Notes under the pieces: generated by a model | Seen by the model: the letters and a program-made list of their open reading frames with translations, nothing else | Database searches by the model: none | Told to the model about the DNA's origin: nothing | Shown here: positions 17,697 to 25,767 of the stretch, piece after piece | Numbering within the stretch: position 1 is the stretch's first letter | Layout of the letters: each line of letters opens with the position of its first letter | Position numbers and translations under genes: made by a program | From: Cryptosporangium phraense | GTDB taxonomy: Bacteria > Actinomycetota > Actinomycetes > Mycobacteriales > Cryptosporangiaceae | Length of the DNA: 64,000 nt | Direction: 5' to 3' | Assembly (NCBI RefSeq): GCF_006912135.1 | Contig: NZ_VIRS01000020.1 | Coordinates: 121,891 to 185,890, forward strand

Positions 17697-19016
17697 ATGG
17701 AGATCCTCGACGGCACGGTCATCGCCCCGGCCGCGCCGGCGATCGCGGCCGAATTGGGGGTCGCCGCGGTCGACGTCAACGTCGCGATCACCGCGTACGC
17801 GCTCACGCTCGGGGTGCTGATCCCGGTCAGCGGGTGGCTGGCCCGCCGGTACGGCGTCCGGCCGATCTTCCTGACCGCGCTGCTGGTCTTCACGGTCGCG
17901 TCGGCCGGCTGCGCGCTCGCGCCCGGCCTCGGGTCGCTGACCGCGACCCGCGTCCTGCAGGGCATGGGCGGTGCGCTCATGGTTCCGGTCGGCCGTCTGA
18001 TGATCCTGCGGACGACGCCCAAGAGCGATCTCGTGCGGGCGATCGCGTACCTCACGTGGCCGGCGCTGCTGGCTCCGGTGGTGGCTCCGCTGGTCGGCGG
18101 GGCGCTGGCCGAGTACGCGTCCTGGCGGTGGATCTTCCTGATCAACGTCCCGCTGGGGGTGGTGGCGTTGCTGGTGGCCGTGCGGCTGGTGCCGTCGCTG
18201 GCGTCGTCGGAGAGGCCCGGGCCGTTGGACCGGGTCGGGTTCCTGCTCACCGCGGCCGGGGTGGCAGGGCTGGTCGTGGCGGCCGAGGGGCTGCGGAGTG
18301 GGTTCGGGCCGGTGGTGGCTGTTTCTCTGGTGGTCTCCGTCCTCGGTCTGACGGCCGCGGTGCGGCACCTGCTGCGGGTCCGGGACCCGTTGGTCGACCT
18401 GCGGACGCTCCGCGTACGGACGTTCCGGACGACGGCGGTGAGCGGGGCGGGGTATCGGGCCCTGATCACCGCGATCCCGTTCCTGCTGCCACTGTTCTTC
18501 CAGATCGGGTTCGGCTGGTCGGCGACCGAGGCCGGGCTGGCGCTGATGGCCCTGTTCGCGGGGAATGTCGGGATCAAGCCGGCTACGGGTTGGCTGATGC
18601 GTCGCTTCGGAATCCGGACCGTGTTGCTGGCGTCGATCGTGGTCGGTGTGGTGTGCCTGGTGGGGATGGCGTTCCTGACCCCGTCGCTGCCGCTGCTGGT
18701 GGTGCTGTTCGTCTCAGGCGTGGCCCGGTCGACGGGGTTCACCGCGTACAACAGCGTGGCGTTCGCGGATGTGGGCGCGGGTGACCTCAACCACGCGAAC
18801 ACCCTGCTCTCGACGTTGCACGAGCTGGGGACGGGGTTGGGGGTCGCGGTGGCGGCGCTGTTGGTGCGGTTGGGGGGTGTGGTGGTGGAGGGTTCGTCGG
18901 GGCCGTTCCGGTTGGCGTTCGTGTTGTTGGCGGTCTTGATGGTGGTGCCGGGGGTGGATGCGGTCTTCTTGCCGCGTGCGGCTGGGGATCAGGTGACCGG
19001 GAGGGTTCCTGGGTGA
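17697..19016 (+). CDS. MFS transporter (DHA2-like drug exporter)
   Basis: A major facilitator protein of about 440 residues. TM1 carries FMEILDGTVIAPAAPAIA (the DHA2 motif LD.TVV-like), and TM2-3 GWLARRYGVRPIF, the motif A loop. Later segments show paired helices and RMGGALMVPVGR-type sequence. The start is uncertain: recognisable TM1 sequence (ERRLALLVAAAYF) extends upstream to 17655, where the codon is ATA overlapping the TAG stop of the preceding gene, and no ATG/GTG/TTG exists in that frame there. ATG 17697 would remove half of TM1. A non-standard start or a small upstream frameshift is possible. Substrate is unknown. Confidence 0.8.
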   Translation: MEILDGTVIAPAAPAIAAELGVAAVDVNVAITAYALTLGVLIPVSGWLARRYGVRPIFLTALLVFTVASAGCALAPGLGSLTATRVLQGMGGALMVPVGRLMILRTTPKSDLVRAIAYLTWPALLAPVVAPLVGGALAEYASWRWIFLINVPLGVVALLVAVRLVPSLASSERPGPLDRVGFLLTAAGVAGLVVAAEGLRSGFGPVVAVSLVVSVLGLTAAVRHLLRVRDPLVDLRTLRVRTFRTTAVSGAGYRALITAIPFLLPLFFQIGFGWSATEAGLALMALFAGNVGIKPATGWLMRRFGIRTVLLASIVVGVVCLVGMAFLTPSLPLLVVLFVSGVARSTGFTAYNSVAFADVGAGDLNHANTLLSTLHELGTGLGVAVAALLVRLGGVVVEGSSGPFRLAFVLLAVLMVVPGVDAVFLPRAAGDQVTGRVPG

Positions 19017-19290
19017 CGTGTGGGTCTGGTGTTGGCTCCGCGGGGATCTGAGGCGGGCGCGCCTGTCCGCCGCCCGCGGAGCCCGAGCGGCCGCCCTCGG
19101 AGGTCATGGCCTGTCCCATTGCCATCGACCGCACCGGCCGCGACACCGCAGCGAGTCGACCTGCCGCGGTCGTGCCGGTTGCCGCTGGCGCATCGTCGCC
19201 GCCACCGCCGCCGCCCCCTCCGCCCGCGGAAGCGGGGCGGGACGCAACCGACCACCGATGTGGGCATAGCCCTCGGCCCACCGAGCGTGG

Positions 19291-19370
19291 CCATCGCCAC
19301 GGCGGGCGGGGCCATCGCCACGGGGGCGGGGCTGTTGCCACGGGGGCGGGGCTGTTGCCACGGTGGGTGG
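19291..19370. repeat. 20-bp tandem repeat, four copies
   Basis: Units start at 19291 (degenerate), 19311, 19331 and 19351, each close to GCTGTTGCCACGGGGGCGGG. The two central copies are nearly identical. The period of 20 bp is about two helical turns. Confidence 0.7.
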
Positions 19371-19580
19371 GGTCGTGAGCACGGGGCCGTAGCCATCGGC
19401 GCGGTGTGCGGGCCGTCACCACGGCGGAGGGTCGTCGGCATGGTGGCCGCAGCCATCGGCCCGGCGACGGCAGCGATCAGTCCGGCCACCGCCACCACCG
19501 TTAGCGCCGCCACCGCTGAAGCCGACCACCCCGGCCGCACTCGAACCGACCAACCCGGCGGGCACGGCCATCGGTCCGGT

Positions 19581-19664
19581 GACCGCAGCCATCAGTCCGG
19601 TGACCGCAGCCATCAGTCCGGCGACCGCAGCCATCAGTCCGGCGACCGCAGCCATCAGTCCGGC
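19581..19664. repeat. 21-bp tandem repeat, four copies
   Basis: Four contiguous units beginning at 19581, 19602, 19623 and 19644, of the form GACCGCAGCCATCAGTCCGG plus one base (T in the first, C in the others). A partial copy precedes them from 19567, and degenerate copies occur near 19447-19490. On the minus strand they read as GLMAAVA heptapeptides, but no gene context supports translation. Confidence 0.8.
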
Positions 19665-19925
19665 CACCATTGTCGCCGCCGCTGAAGCGGACCAACCCCG
19701 GCCGCGAGCCGGGGTGCGATGAAATCGACCAGCCCTGCTGCCGCCACCGCCACTGCGAAGTCCGACCAGTCCGGCCGCGGGCCTTACCGCGGGCGCGGGC
19801 GCGGTGAAGCGGACCAGCGGGCGGCCGTGTCCATCAGCCCGGCCGCCGCACCCGCCTCGGCTGCCACCGCACCGGTCGGGCGCCGTACCCGGGCGGGGCC
19901 GCTGGGTCGTCCAACAAGTCTCGCG

Positions 19926-19969
19926 ATTGGTCACTTTCCTTGACTAATTAGTCAAGGAAAGTGACCAAT
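19926..19969. repeat. 44-bp perfect AT-rich palindrome
   Basis: The two 22-base halves, beginning ATTGGTCACTTTCC and ending GGAAAGTGACCAAT, are exact reverse complements with no spacer; the centre is GACTAA|TTAGTC at 19947/19948. It lies 20 nt beyond the stop of the minus-strand lipoprotein gene, so a terminator hairpin is the simplest reading, although there is no U-tract. Its AT content contrasts with its surroundings. Confidence 0.75.
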
Positions 19970-19988
19970 TCGAACAAGTGGGTCTTGG

Positions 19989-20621
19989 TCAGCAGGGTTT
20001 GCCTGCGGGGACTCTCAGCGTCTTGGAGCGGGTGCCGACGGTGACTCGGAGTGGGAGGCAGGTGGGGGTGTCTACTGCGTAGCCGCCGGGATAGGCCAGC
20101 CACGGGCCCTTCGCGCCGGGTGGCTGTGGGCACGCCGGGACCAGCAGCGTGCGGGTCCAGACCGCGGCGCGGTTGCCCCAGAAGATCGCCGCTTCGGGGC
20201 CTACGCTCAGCGTCACCTCGCGGCCGGCTCGTACCACCAGGCCGGTCTTGGCGAAGAGCCGGTGCGGCTCGGTCGGGGACGTCTCCGCCGCCTGCACCAC
20301 CCCGCTCGTCAGCAGCGCCACCCCGTCGAACACCGTCGTGTAGTCGGACGGCGGCGCGACCACCGCGTCGATCGGATTTCCACAGTCCAACGCATCGGCC
20401 CCCGCCGGCACCCCCACCCCCGACGGCCCCGCCCCCAAGGATGGGACCGCCCCCGAGGATGGGACCGCCCCCGAGGATGGGCCCGCCCCCGAGGACGCCG
20501 CCCCCGACGGCCCCGCCCCCGACGACGGGGACCCCGACGACGACGGCGACCCCGAACACGCCCCCACCGCCACCAACACCCCCACAACCACCCCAACCCC
20601 CACTAACCGAACCACCACCAC
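19989..20621 (-). CDS. Putative secreted lipoprotein with repeat linker
   Basis: A 210-residue protein starting with GTG in a run of GTG codons (VVVRLVGVGVVVGVLVAVGACSG): a signal peptide with lipobox VGAC, so the mature N-terminal cysteine should be lipidated. Residues ~25-65 are a Ser/Pro/Gly linker made of near-identical SSGAVP hexapeptides encoded by 18-bp DNA repeats. A folded domain of ~140 residues follows (DCGNPIDAVVAPPSDY, LFAKTGLVVRAG, EAAIFWGN, and a C-terminal cysteine), not recognised as a known family. Its start lies 3 nt after the LLM stop, so it is likely the distal gene of that operon. Exact start among the GTG run is uncertain. Confidence 0.65.
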   Translation of the reverse strand: MVVVRLVGVGVVVGVLVAVGACSGSPSSSGSPSSGAGPSGAASSGAGPSSGAVPSSGAVPSLGAGPSGVGVPAGADALDCGNPIDAVVAPPSDYTTVFDGVALLTSGVVQAAETSPTEPHRLFAKTGLVVRAGREVTLSVGPEAAIFWGNRAAVWTRTLLVPACPQPPGAKGPWLAYPGGYAVDTPTCLPLRVTVGTRSKTLRVPAGKPC

Positions 20622-20624
20622 CCC

Positions 20625-21563
20625 CTACGACACCAACGGCTTCAGCGCCGCACCAGCCAACCCCACAACCCCCGCCCGATGCCCATTCACCGGCATATTG
20701 ATCGTCAACCCACTAATCCCCTGATCCAGCACCCGCTCCTGCAGCATCTCCGCGACCTGCTCCGGCGTCCCGGCCACGGCCCGGGCCCGAGCCGCCTCGG
20801 GCAACCCGTCCAACACGCCCTTCACCTCCGCCTCCGACTCCCCGATCAGTACCGACGTCAGGAACGACGTCGCCAGCGTCGACGGGTCCCGGCCGGCCTC
20901 CTCGCACCGCTCGCGCAGCGCGGCGACCTTGCGCGGGAGATCGGCCGGCGCGCAGATGATGTTCATGTGGTCGGCGAACAGCGCCGCCAGGCGGAACGTC
21001 TTCTTCTCGCCCGAGCCCCCGAGCATGATCGGGATCGTCGGGCGCACCCGCGGGTTGTTCATCGCGTTCCGCACCGAGTACCACGATCCGGAGAACGTCG
21101 GGTTCTCCCCACGCAGCATCGGCGCGATGATGTTCAGCGCCTCCTCGAGCTTCTCGAACCGGTCGGTGAACGTCCCGAACTCGTACCCGAAGTCGTCGTG
21201 CTCGCGCTCGAACCAGCCGGCCCCGATCCCCAGGATCGCCCGTCCCTTCGAGACGACGTCCAGCGTCGTGACGGTCTTCGCCAGCATCGGCGGGTTCCGG
21301 TACGTATTGCCGGTGACCAGCGCCGACACCTGGATCGTGGACGTCGACGCGGCGATGCCGGCCAGCGCCGTGTACGCCTCCAGCATCGGGTTGTCGGGCG
21401 TGCCCAGCCCCGGCAGTTGGTAGAAGTGGTCCATCACCAGCACGGTGTCGAACCCGGAGGCCTCGGCCTCCCGGGCCTGCGCGACCACCGTGTCGAACAG
21501 CTGGTCGTTCGGAATTCCGGCATAGGTGAAATTCGGAATTTGGTAGCCCAGACGAATCGTCAT
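20625..21563 (-). CDS. LLM-class F420-dependent oxidoreductase
   Basis: A 312-residue luciferase-like monooxygenase-fold protein. Visible motifs are GFDTVLVMDHFYQLP, the strand STIQVSALVTGNTYRNP, TLDVVSKGRAILGIGAGW and IPIMLGGSGEKKTFRLAA, which match the F420-binding LLM group. It is a paralogue in class, not a close duplicate, of the protein at 14477-15334. It is divergent from the NTF2-like gene with a KstR-type box in between, which makes membership in a TetR-controlled catabolic regulon likely. Substrate is unknown. Confidence 0.85.
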   Translation of the reverse strand: MTIRLGYQIPNFTYAGIPNDQLFDTVVAQAREAEASGFDTVLVMDHFYQLPGLGTPDNPMLEAYTALAGIAASTSTIQVSALVTGNTYRNPPMLAKTVTTLDVVSKGRAILGIGAGWFEREHDDFGYEFGTFTDRFEKLEEALNIIAPMLRGENPTFSGSWYSVRNAMNNPRVRPTIPIMLGGSGEKKTFRLAALFADHMNIICAPADLPRKVAALRERCEEAGRDPSTLATSFLTSVLIGESEAEVKGVLDGLPEAARARAVAGTPEQVAEMLQERVLDQGISGLTINMPVNGHRAGVVGLAGAALKPLVS

Positions 21564-21591
21564 GCTCCGAACTTAACCCCACCCAGCAGAA

Positions 21592-21607
21592 TAGAACGAG
21601 TTATAGT
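21592..21607. promoter_or_regulatory. KstR-type box 2 overlapping a leaderless -10
   Basis: TAGAACGAGTTATA (21592-21605) fits TnnAACnnGTTnnA exactly. It overlaps TATAGT (21602-21607), which lies six bases before the ATG at 21614, so a bound repressor would block the -10 of the NTF2-like gene. The same site is 28 nt upstream of the divergent LLM start. Confidence 0.65.
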
Positions 21608-21613
21608 GCAGCG

Positions 21614-22060
21614 ATGATCGAGTCCGAGTTCATCACCTGGAATGCTCCGGACGGCGAAAATCCGGCGCGCGCGGCCTCCCAGCGGTCCTACGACGCGGTC
21701 GGCCGCAAGGCCAAGGACGAGTGGCTGGCCCTCTTCACCGAAGACGCCCTGCTCGAAGACCCGGTCGGCCCGAGCTTCTTCGACCCCGAAGGCAAGGGCC
21801 ATCGCGGCCGCGACGGCGTCGGCACATTCTGGGACACGGTGATTGCCCCGGTGAAGCGGTTCCACTTCACGGTTCACGACTCGTTCGCTAACGGCATCCA
21901 CTGTGCGAACGTCGCCACGTTCAGCACCGAGCTCGACGACGGCACGCTGGCCGACACCGACCTGGTGAGCGTCTACCGCCTGGACGGCTCCGGGCGGATC
22001 GAACTCATGCGCGCCTACTGGGAGGTCGAGCGCACGCTCGCGTCCATCCGCAAGCCTTGA
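21614..22060 (+). CDS. NTF2-like / SnoaL-type protein
   Basis: A 148-residue cone-shaped alpha+beta fold protein of the nuclear transport factor 2 / ketosteroid isomerase superfamily. The pattern is a helical start (SQRSYDAVGRKAKDEWLALFTEDALLEDPVG), then GREGV-type GRDGVGTFWDTVI and four C-terminal strands ending LMRAYWEVERTL. Such folds act as isomerases, cyclases, hydratases or binding proteins. It begins with a leaderless-type ATG and lies under KstR-type box 2, so a steroid- or lipid-related isomerase/hydratase role is plausible but not shown. Divergent to an LLM oxidoreductase. Confidence 0.75.
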   Translation: MIESEFITWNAPDGENPARAASQRSYDAVGRKAKDEWLALFTEDALLEDPVGPSFFDPEGKGHRGRDGVGTFWDTVIAPVKRFHFTVHDSFANGIHCANVATFSTELDDGTLADTDLVSVYRLDGSGRIELMRAYWEVERTLASIRKP

Positions 22061-22096
22061 CCCGTACCCCGAAACGCCCTTACATTCCGCCGAAAC

Positions 22097-22110
22097 AAGA
22101 ACGCGTTCCA
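22097..22110. promoter_or_regulatory. KstR-type box 3 (one mismatch)
   Basis: AAGAACGCGTTCCA matches TnnAACnnGTTnnA except at the first base. It lies 18-31 nt upstream of the GTG start of the phosphotransferase gene at 22128. Confidence 0.5.
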
Positions 22111-22127
22111 ACGGCGGGAGGCGTACG

Positions 22128-23255
22128 GTGACCGAGGCGAAATCGCATACCGAAGCAACCAAGATGACGACCACGGTCACCGACCTGGCCGACCTACGCC
22201 GCCGGCTCACCGCCTGGCTGGCCGCCAGGACCGGTGGCCCGGTCGAGATCAGCGAGGTCGCCCGCCCGGACGGCAACGGCCTCTCCAGCGTCTCGCTCCT
22301 GTTCGACGCCGTCTGGCCCGAAGACGGCCGGGAGACCCGCGCCGGTCTGGTGGTCCGGATGCCTCCCGACGCCACCTCGTACCCGGTCTTCCCCCGCTAC
22401 GACCTCCGCCGTCAGTACGACGTGATCAGCGCCGTCGCCGCCCACACCGACGTCCCGGTGCCCCGGCTGCGCTGGATCGAGGAGTCCCCGGACGCGCTCG
22501 GCGTCCCGTTCATCGTGATGGACCGGATCGACGGGGGCCGGGTGCCGGTCGACAACCCGCCCTACGTCTTCGGCGGCTGGCTCCTCGACGCCGCACCCGA
22601 GCAGCGACGGCAACTCCAGGACGGCGCGGTCCGCGCCCTGGCCGGGGTCCACGCGCTCCCGGACGTGCACCGGCACCTCCCGACCCTCGCCGACGAGACC
22701 CAGGGCGACGCGTTACGCGCCCTCGTCGAGGAGCAGCGCGCGTACTACGACTGGGCGCTGGCCGGCGACGGCGTCCGCGTGCCGCAGATCGAGGAGGCGT
22801 TCGACTGGCTCGAGGCCCACTGGCCGGCCGACCCGGGGGAGACCGTGCTCTGCTGGGGCGACGCCCGCCCCGGCAACATCATCTACGACGGCTTCGCCCC
22901 GGTCGCGGTGCTCGACTGGGAGATGTGCGCGCTGGGCCCCCGCGAGGTGGACCTCGGGTGGATGATCTTCCTGCACCGCTTCTTCCAGGACATCGCCGAG
23001 ATGTTCGAGTTCCCCGGTATCCCGGACCTCTTCCGCACCGACGACGTCGTGGCCTGCTACCAGAGCGCCAGCGGGCACACCGTCCACGACCTCGACTTCT
23101 TCCTCATGTTCGCCGCCCTGCGACACGCGATCGTGATGGCCCGGATCAAGCGCCGGTCCATCCACTTCGGAGAGGACACCGTGCCCCCCACCGCGGACGA
23201 ATACGTCCTGTTCCACACCCAGCTCCGCCGGATGCTCGACGGCGGTGCCCCGTGA
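22128..23255 (+). CDS. Phosphotransferase family protein (APH/ChoK fold)
   Basis: A 375-residue kinase-fold protein. The catalytic loop is CWGDARPGNIIY (the HxDxxxxN-type brother motif with W-G-D) and the metal-binding loop is VAVLDWEM; an N-lobe GLSSVSLLF and RMPP segment fit nucleotide binding. Members of this subgroup in actinobacteria and proteobacteria sit with acyl-CoA dehydrogenases and sterol-degradation genes and probably phosphorylate a small organic substrate rather than an aminoglycoside. GTG 22128 has GGGAGG 6-11 nt upstream. Its stop overlaps the following GTG (GTGA), coupling it with the AttH-like gene. Confidence 0.8.
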   Translation: MTEAKSHTEATKMTTTVTDLADLRRRLTAWLAARTGGPVEISEVARPDGNGLSSVSLLFDAVWPEDGRETRAGLVVRMPPDATSYPVFPRYDLRRQYDVISAVAAHTDVPVPRLRWIEESPDALGVPFIVMDRIDGGRVPVDNPPYVFGGWLLDAAPEQRRQLQDGAVRALAGVHALPDVHRHLPTLADETQGDALRALVEEQRAYYDWALAGDGVRVPQIEEAFDWLEAHWPADPGETVLCWGDARPGNIIYDGFAPVAVLDWEMCALGPREVDLGWMIFLHRFFQDIAEMFEFPGIPDLFRTDDVVACYQSASGHTVHDLDFFLMFAALRHAIVMARIKRRSIHFGEDTVPPTADEYVLFHTQLRRMLDGGAP

Positions 23256-24358
23256 AGCCGACCCCGCTCGACGAATACCCGATCCACCAGGCTCCGCTGC
23301 CGATCGCCCGGGCCGCGACCAGCGACCGCAACTTCTACGACCGCAGCTACTTCAACGCGCACGACCGGACCGGCGAGACGTTCCTGATCACCGGCCTGGG
23401 CACCTACCCCAACCTCGGCGTCATCGACGCGTACGCGTTGGTCCGCCGGGGCGACACCCAGTACTCGGTCAAGTTCTCGGACGCGCTGGAGACCCGGGGC
23501 CTGGAGCAGGCCGTCGGGCCGTACCGGGTCGAGGTCCTCGACGCGCTGCAGCGCGTCCGGGTGATCTGCGACGCGGCCGACCTCGGCGTCGGCTTCGACC
23601 TGGCCTGGGAGGGCTCGTTCCCGGCGGTCATGGAGCAACCGCACCTGATGCTCAACGGCCCCGCGGTGACGCTCGACGCCAGCCGCTTCGCCCAGGTCGG
23701 CACGTGGAGCGGCACGCTGAACCTCGACGGCACCGACATCGCGGTCGACCCCGACACCTGGCTCGGCACCCGGGACCGCTCGTGGGGCATCCGCCCGTCC
23801 GGCGAGGCGCCCCCACCGGGCAGGCCGGGCGACCCTGACCAGCAGGGTTTCTGGTGGCTGTACGTGCCGCTGCGCTTCGACGACTTCGCGCTGATCGTCA
23901 TCGTCCAGGAGAGCCCGGACGGGTACCGCACGCTCAACGACGCCAGCCGGGTCTTCCCGGACGGCCGGGTCGAGCAGCTCGGCTGGCCCCGGGTCGAGAT
24001 CAGCTACGTCAGCGGCACCCGCATCCCGACGACCGCCCGGCTGCACTGCACCACCCCGGACGGCAAGCCGCTGCTGGTCGAGGTCGAGTCGCTGGTCGGC
24101 GTGCCGCTGCACGTCGGCGCGGGCTACGGCGGCGACCCGGACTGGAGCCACGGCACCTGGCACGGCCGGGACTGGTCGCGGTCCGACCGCTACGACATGA
24201 CCGACCCCGCGGTCGCCGGGCGGATCCCGTGGGGTGTGGTCGACCACGCCGCCCGGGCGACCTGTGACGGCGCGGTCGGCTGGGGCCTGTTCGAGCACGC
24301 GAGCGTCGGCCGCCACGACCCGTCGGGCTTCGCCGACTGGAGCGCGGTCTCACCGTGA
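23252..24358 (+). CDS. AttH/CrtC-like lipocalin-type protein of unknown function
   Basis: A 368-residue protein, largely beta-structured, with a WLGTRDRSWGIRPSG block resembling the GxRDxSWGxR signature of the AttH/hydroxyneurosporene-synthase (CrtC) superfamily, plus FYDRSYFNAHDRTGETFLITGLG early and RIPWGVVDHAARATCDGA late. Such two-domain lipocalin-like proteins bind or hydrate hydrophobic ligands. It is co-translated with the phosphotransferase through a GTGA overlap. The fold assignment is moderate and the function is unknown; a lipid or sterol-derived ligand would suit the KstR-type regulation. Its 3' end overlaps the convergent MEDS gene by 9 nt. Confidence 0.6.
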   Translation: MKPTPLDEYPIHQAPLPIARAATSDRNFYDRSYFNAHDRTGETFLITGLGTYPNLGVIDAYALVRRGDTQYSVKFSDALETRGLEQAVGPYRVEVLDALQRVRVICDAADLGVGFDLAWEGSFPAVMEQPHLMLNGPAVTLDASRFAQVGTWSGTLNLDGTDIAVDPDTWLGTRDRSWGIRPSGEAPPPGRPGDPDQQGFWWLYVPLRFDDFALIVIVQESPDGYRTLNDASRVFPDGRVEQLGWPRVEISYVSGTRIPTTARLHCTTPDGKPLLVEVESLVGVPLHVGAGYGGDPDWSHGTWHGRDWSRSDRYDMTDPAVAGRIPWGVVDHAARATCDGAVGWGLFEHASVGRHDPSGFADWSAVSP

Positions 24359-25348
24359 CCTGACGTCCATGCCCTGGTGCGTCACCGCGTAGGGGAAGTA
24401 CAGCCGGACCGACGTCCGGTTGCCCAGCGTGTGCGTCAGCAGGACGTCCGCGAACTGGCGGGCGACCCACAGACCGAGACCGTCACCCGGACGGATCGGC
24501 GGCCGGTAGCCGGCGTCGGCCGGTATCGGCCGGCCGCCGGCGTCGTCGGCCTGGACGACGAGCATCTTGTCGTGGTGCCAGGCGCGGACCCGGACCGGGG
24601 CCGCGCCGTGGCAGAGGCCGTTGGTGACGATCTCGTTCGTGGCCGAGGTGATCTGCTCGGCGGCCAGCCCGGCGAAGCCCTGCGCCACCGCCCAGGAACC
24701 GATCGCGAACCGGCAGGCGGGCAGGTCGTCCAGGGTGTTGACGACCAGGTCCTGGTCGGTGGTGGGCGGGATCGGCGGCATCGTGACGTACGCGCGGCCG
24801 CCGAGGTACTCGGCGGTCGGCACGAACCGCTGGTTCGGCAGCCGGCCGTGCCGGGTCAGCTCGTGGTCGTGGATGGCCCGGACGTTCTCGATCACCAGCG
24901 TCGGGTGCCGGCGGCTGTCCCACAGGCAGGTCACCGGGCAGCCGTAGGGCGCGTAGGCGTCGTTGCACATCGCCTCGTAGCTCAGGTAGGCCGCGACCCG
25001 GTCGACCGGCGAGTCCAGATCGGTCGCCACGTCCGGCTCGGCGATGATGTGGACGGTCCGGCCGGCCGCGTACTGCTCCTGCAGGTACCGCCGGAAGCCG
25101 GAGAACGCGAAGCCGAGTCGCTGGTAGAACGCGCCCGGCTCGCCCCACTCGATCGCCGACGCGACCGGGCCGAGCACGGCGCGCAGCGTCCGCTCGGTGT
25201 CCGGGTTGACGACGACCAGCACGTTGTCGCGCGCGGCGGCGTGCCGGCGCAGCACCGGCGCCAGCAGCGTCTCGACCGTCTCGTCGTCGTCGATGATCAG
25301 CGCGGCGTGCTGGAAACCGCGGGTCTGGTGCTGGACGTCCGCGGTCAT
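24350..25348 (-). CDS. MEDS-domain anti-sigma regulatory kinase (RsbA-like)
   Basis: A 332-residue two-domain protein. Residues ~1-190 form a MEDS (methanogen/methylotroph DcmR sensory) domain with HAALIIDDDETVETLLAPVL, a DTE-type VNPDTERTLRAVLG segment and LSYEAMCNDAYAPYGCPVTCLWD. Residues ~210-325 are an HSP90-like ATPase of the anti-sigma type with NEIVTNGLCHGAAPVRV and GDGLGLWVARQFAD. It probably binds and phosphorylates the STAS partner or a sigma factor in a stress or redox partner-switch. It overlaps the STAS gene by 4 nt (ATGA). Confidence 0.85.
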   Translation of the reverse strand: MTADVQHQTRGFQHAALIIDDDETVETLLAPVLRRHAAARDNVLVVVNPDTERTLRAVLGPVASAIEWGEPGAFYQRLGFAFSGFRRYLQEQYAAGRTVHIIAEPDVATDLDSPVDRVAAYLSYEAMCNDAYAPYGCPVTCLWDSRRHPTLVIENVRAIHDHELTRHGRLPNQRFVPTAEYLGGRAYVTMPPIPPTTDQDLVVNTLDDLPACRFAIGSWAVAQGFAGLAAEQITSATNEIVTNGLCHGAAPVRVRAWHHDKMLVVQADDAGGRPIPADAGYRPPIRPGDGLGLWVARQFADVLLTHTLGNRTSVRLYFPYAVTHQGMDVRSR

Positions 25349-25671
25349 CGCTCCGCCCCCCGGACGAATCGCAGGCCGGGGACGTCCCGGCAGTCGCAGA
25401 GTTCGAGGATCCGCCAGACCGGAGGCGAGCAGTGCACGTCCACGACGACCCCTTCCGCGCAGGCGATCGGGCCCAGCGTCAGCAGCACCCGCAACCCGGC
25501 CGCGCTGAAGAACGTGACGTTCGCCAGGTCGAGCGTGGCCACCGGCTGGGCGTAGAGACGCTCGCCCAGAGCCGAGGCGTTCGCCTCGTCGATCTCGCCG
25601 GCCACCACGAACCGATCTCCGGTCGTGCGCAGCGCGCAGCGGAGGAGGCTTTCCGGCCGCCCCGTGTGCAT
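25345..25671 (-). CDS. STAS-domain anti-anti-sigma factor
   Basis: A 108-residue STAS protein. The diagnostic loop is TLDLANVTFFSAAGLRVLL, with the Ser that is phosphorylated in SpoIIAA/RsbV relatives. It should be the antagonist partner of the co-translated MEDS kinase. ATG 25671 (MHTGRPESLL) is chosen because the longer frame adds a 29-residue non-domain extension. Its C-terminal DVHCSPPVWRILELC is typical of actinobacterial stand-alone STAS proteins. Confidence 0.85.
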   Translation of the reverse strand: MHTGRPESLLRCALRTTGDRFVVAGEIDEANASALGERLYAQPVATLDLANVTFFSAAGLRVLLTLGPIACAEGVVVDVHCSPPVWRILELCDCRDVPGLRFVRGAER

Positions 25672-25767
25672 AGGTACCACCACCGGTAGGAGAGACGAGG
25701 TCTGGTACCCGGAACCGACGCTAGCTTGCCAGGACTGAGCGTGTCGTGCACGTCCCATTACTGCGCG

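Larger units (their letters stand above)
19017..19925. repeat. Non-coding minisatellite desert
   Basis: Over 900 nt between the MFS gene and a lipoprotein gene with no protein-like frame; ORFs on both strands translate to low-complexity Ala/Gly/Pro/Arg. The DNA is built from short, partly degenerate repeats based on gcagccatcnnnccggc-type units, with two sharper arrays listed separately. The GC content is high and uneven. Nothing else is recognised. Confidence 0.6.

Noticed and set aside
19416..19934. Minus-strand ORF with GLMAAVA heptad repeats
   Set aside because: The repeats come from the 21-bp DNA array, flanking residues are unstructured Gly/Arg, there is no ribosome-binding site, and the frame ends within the repeat desert.
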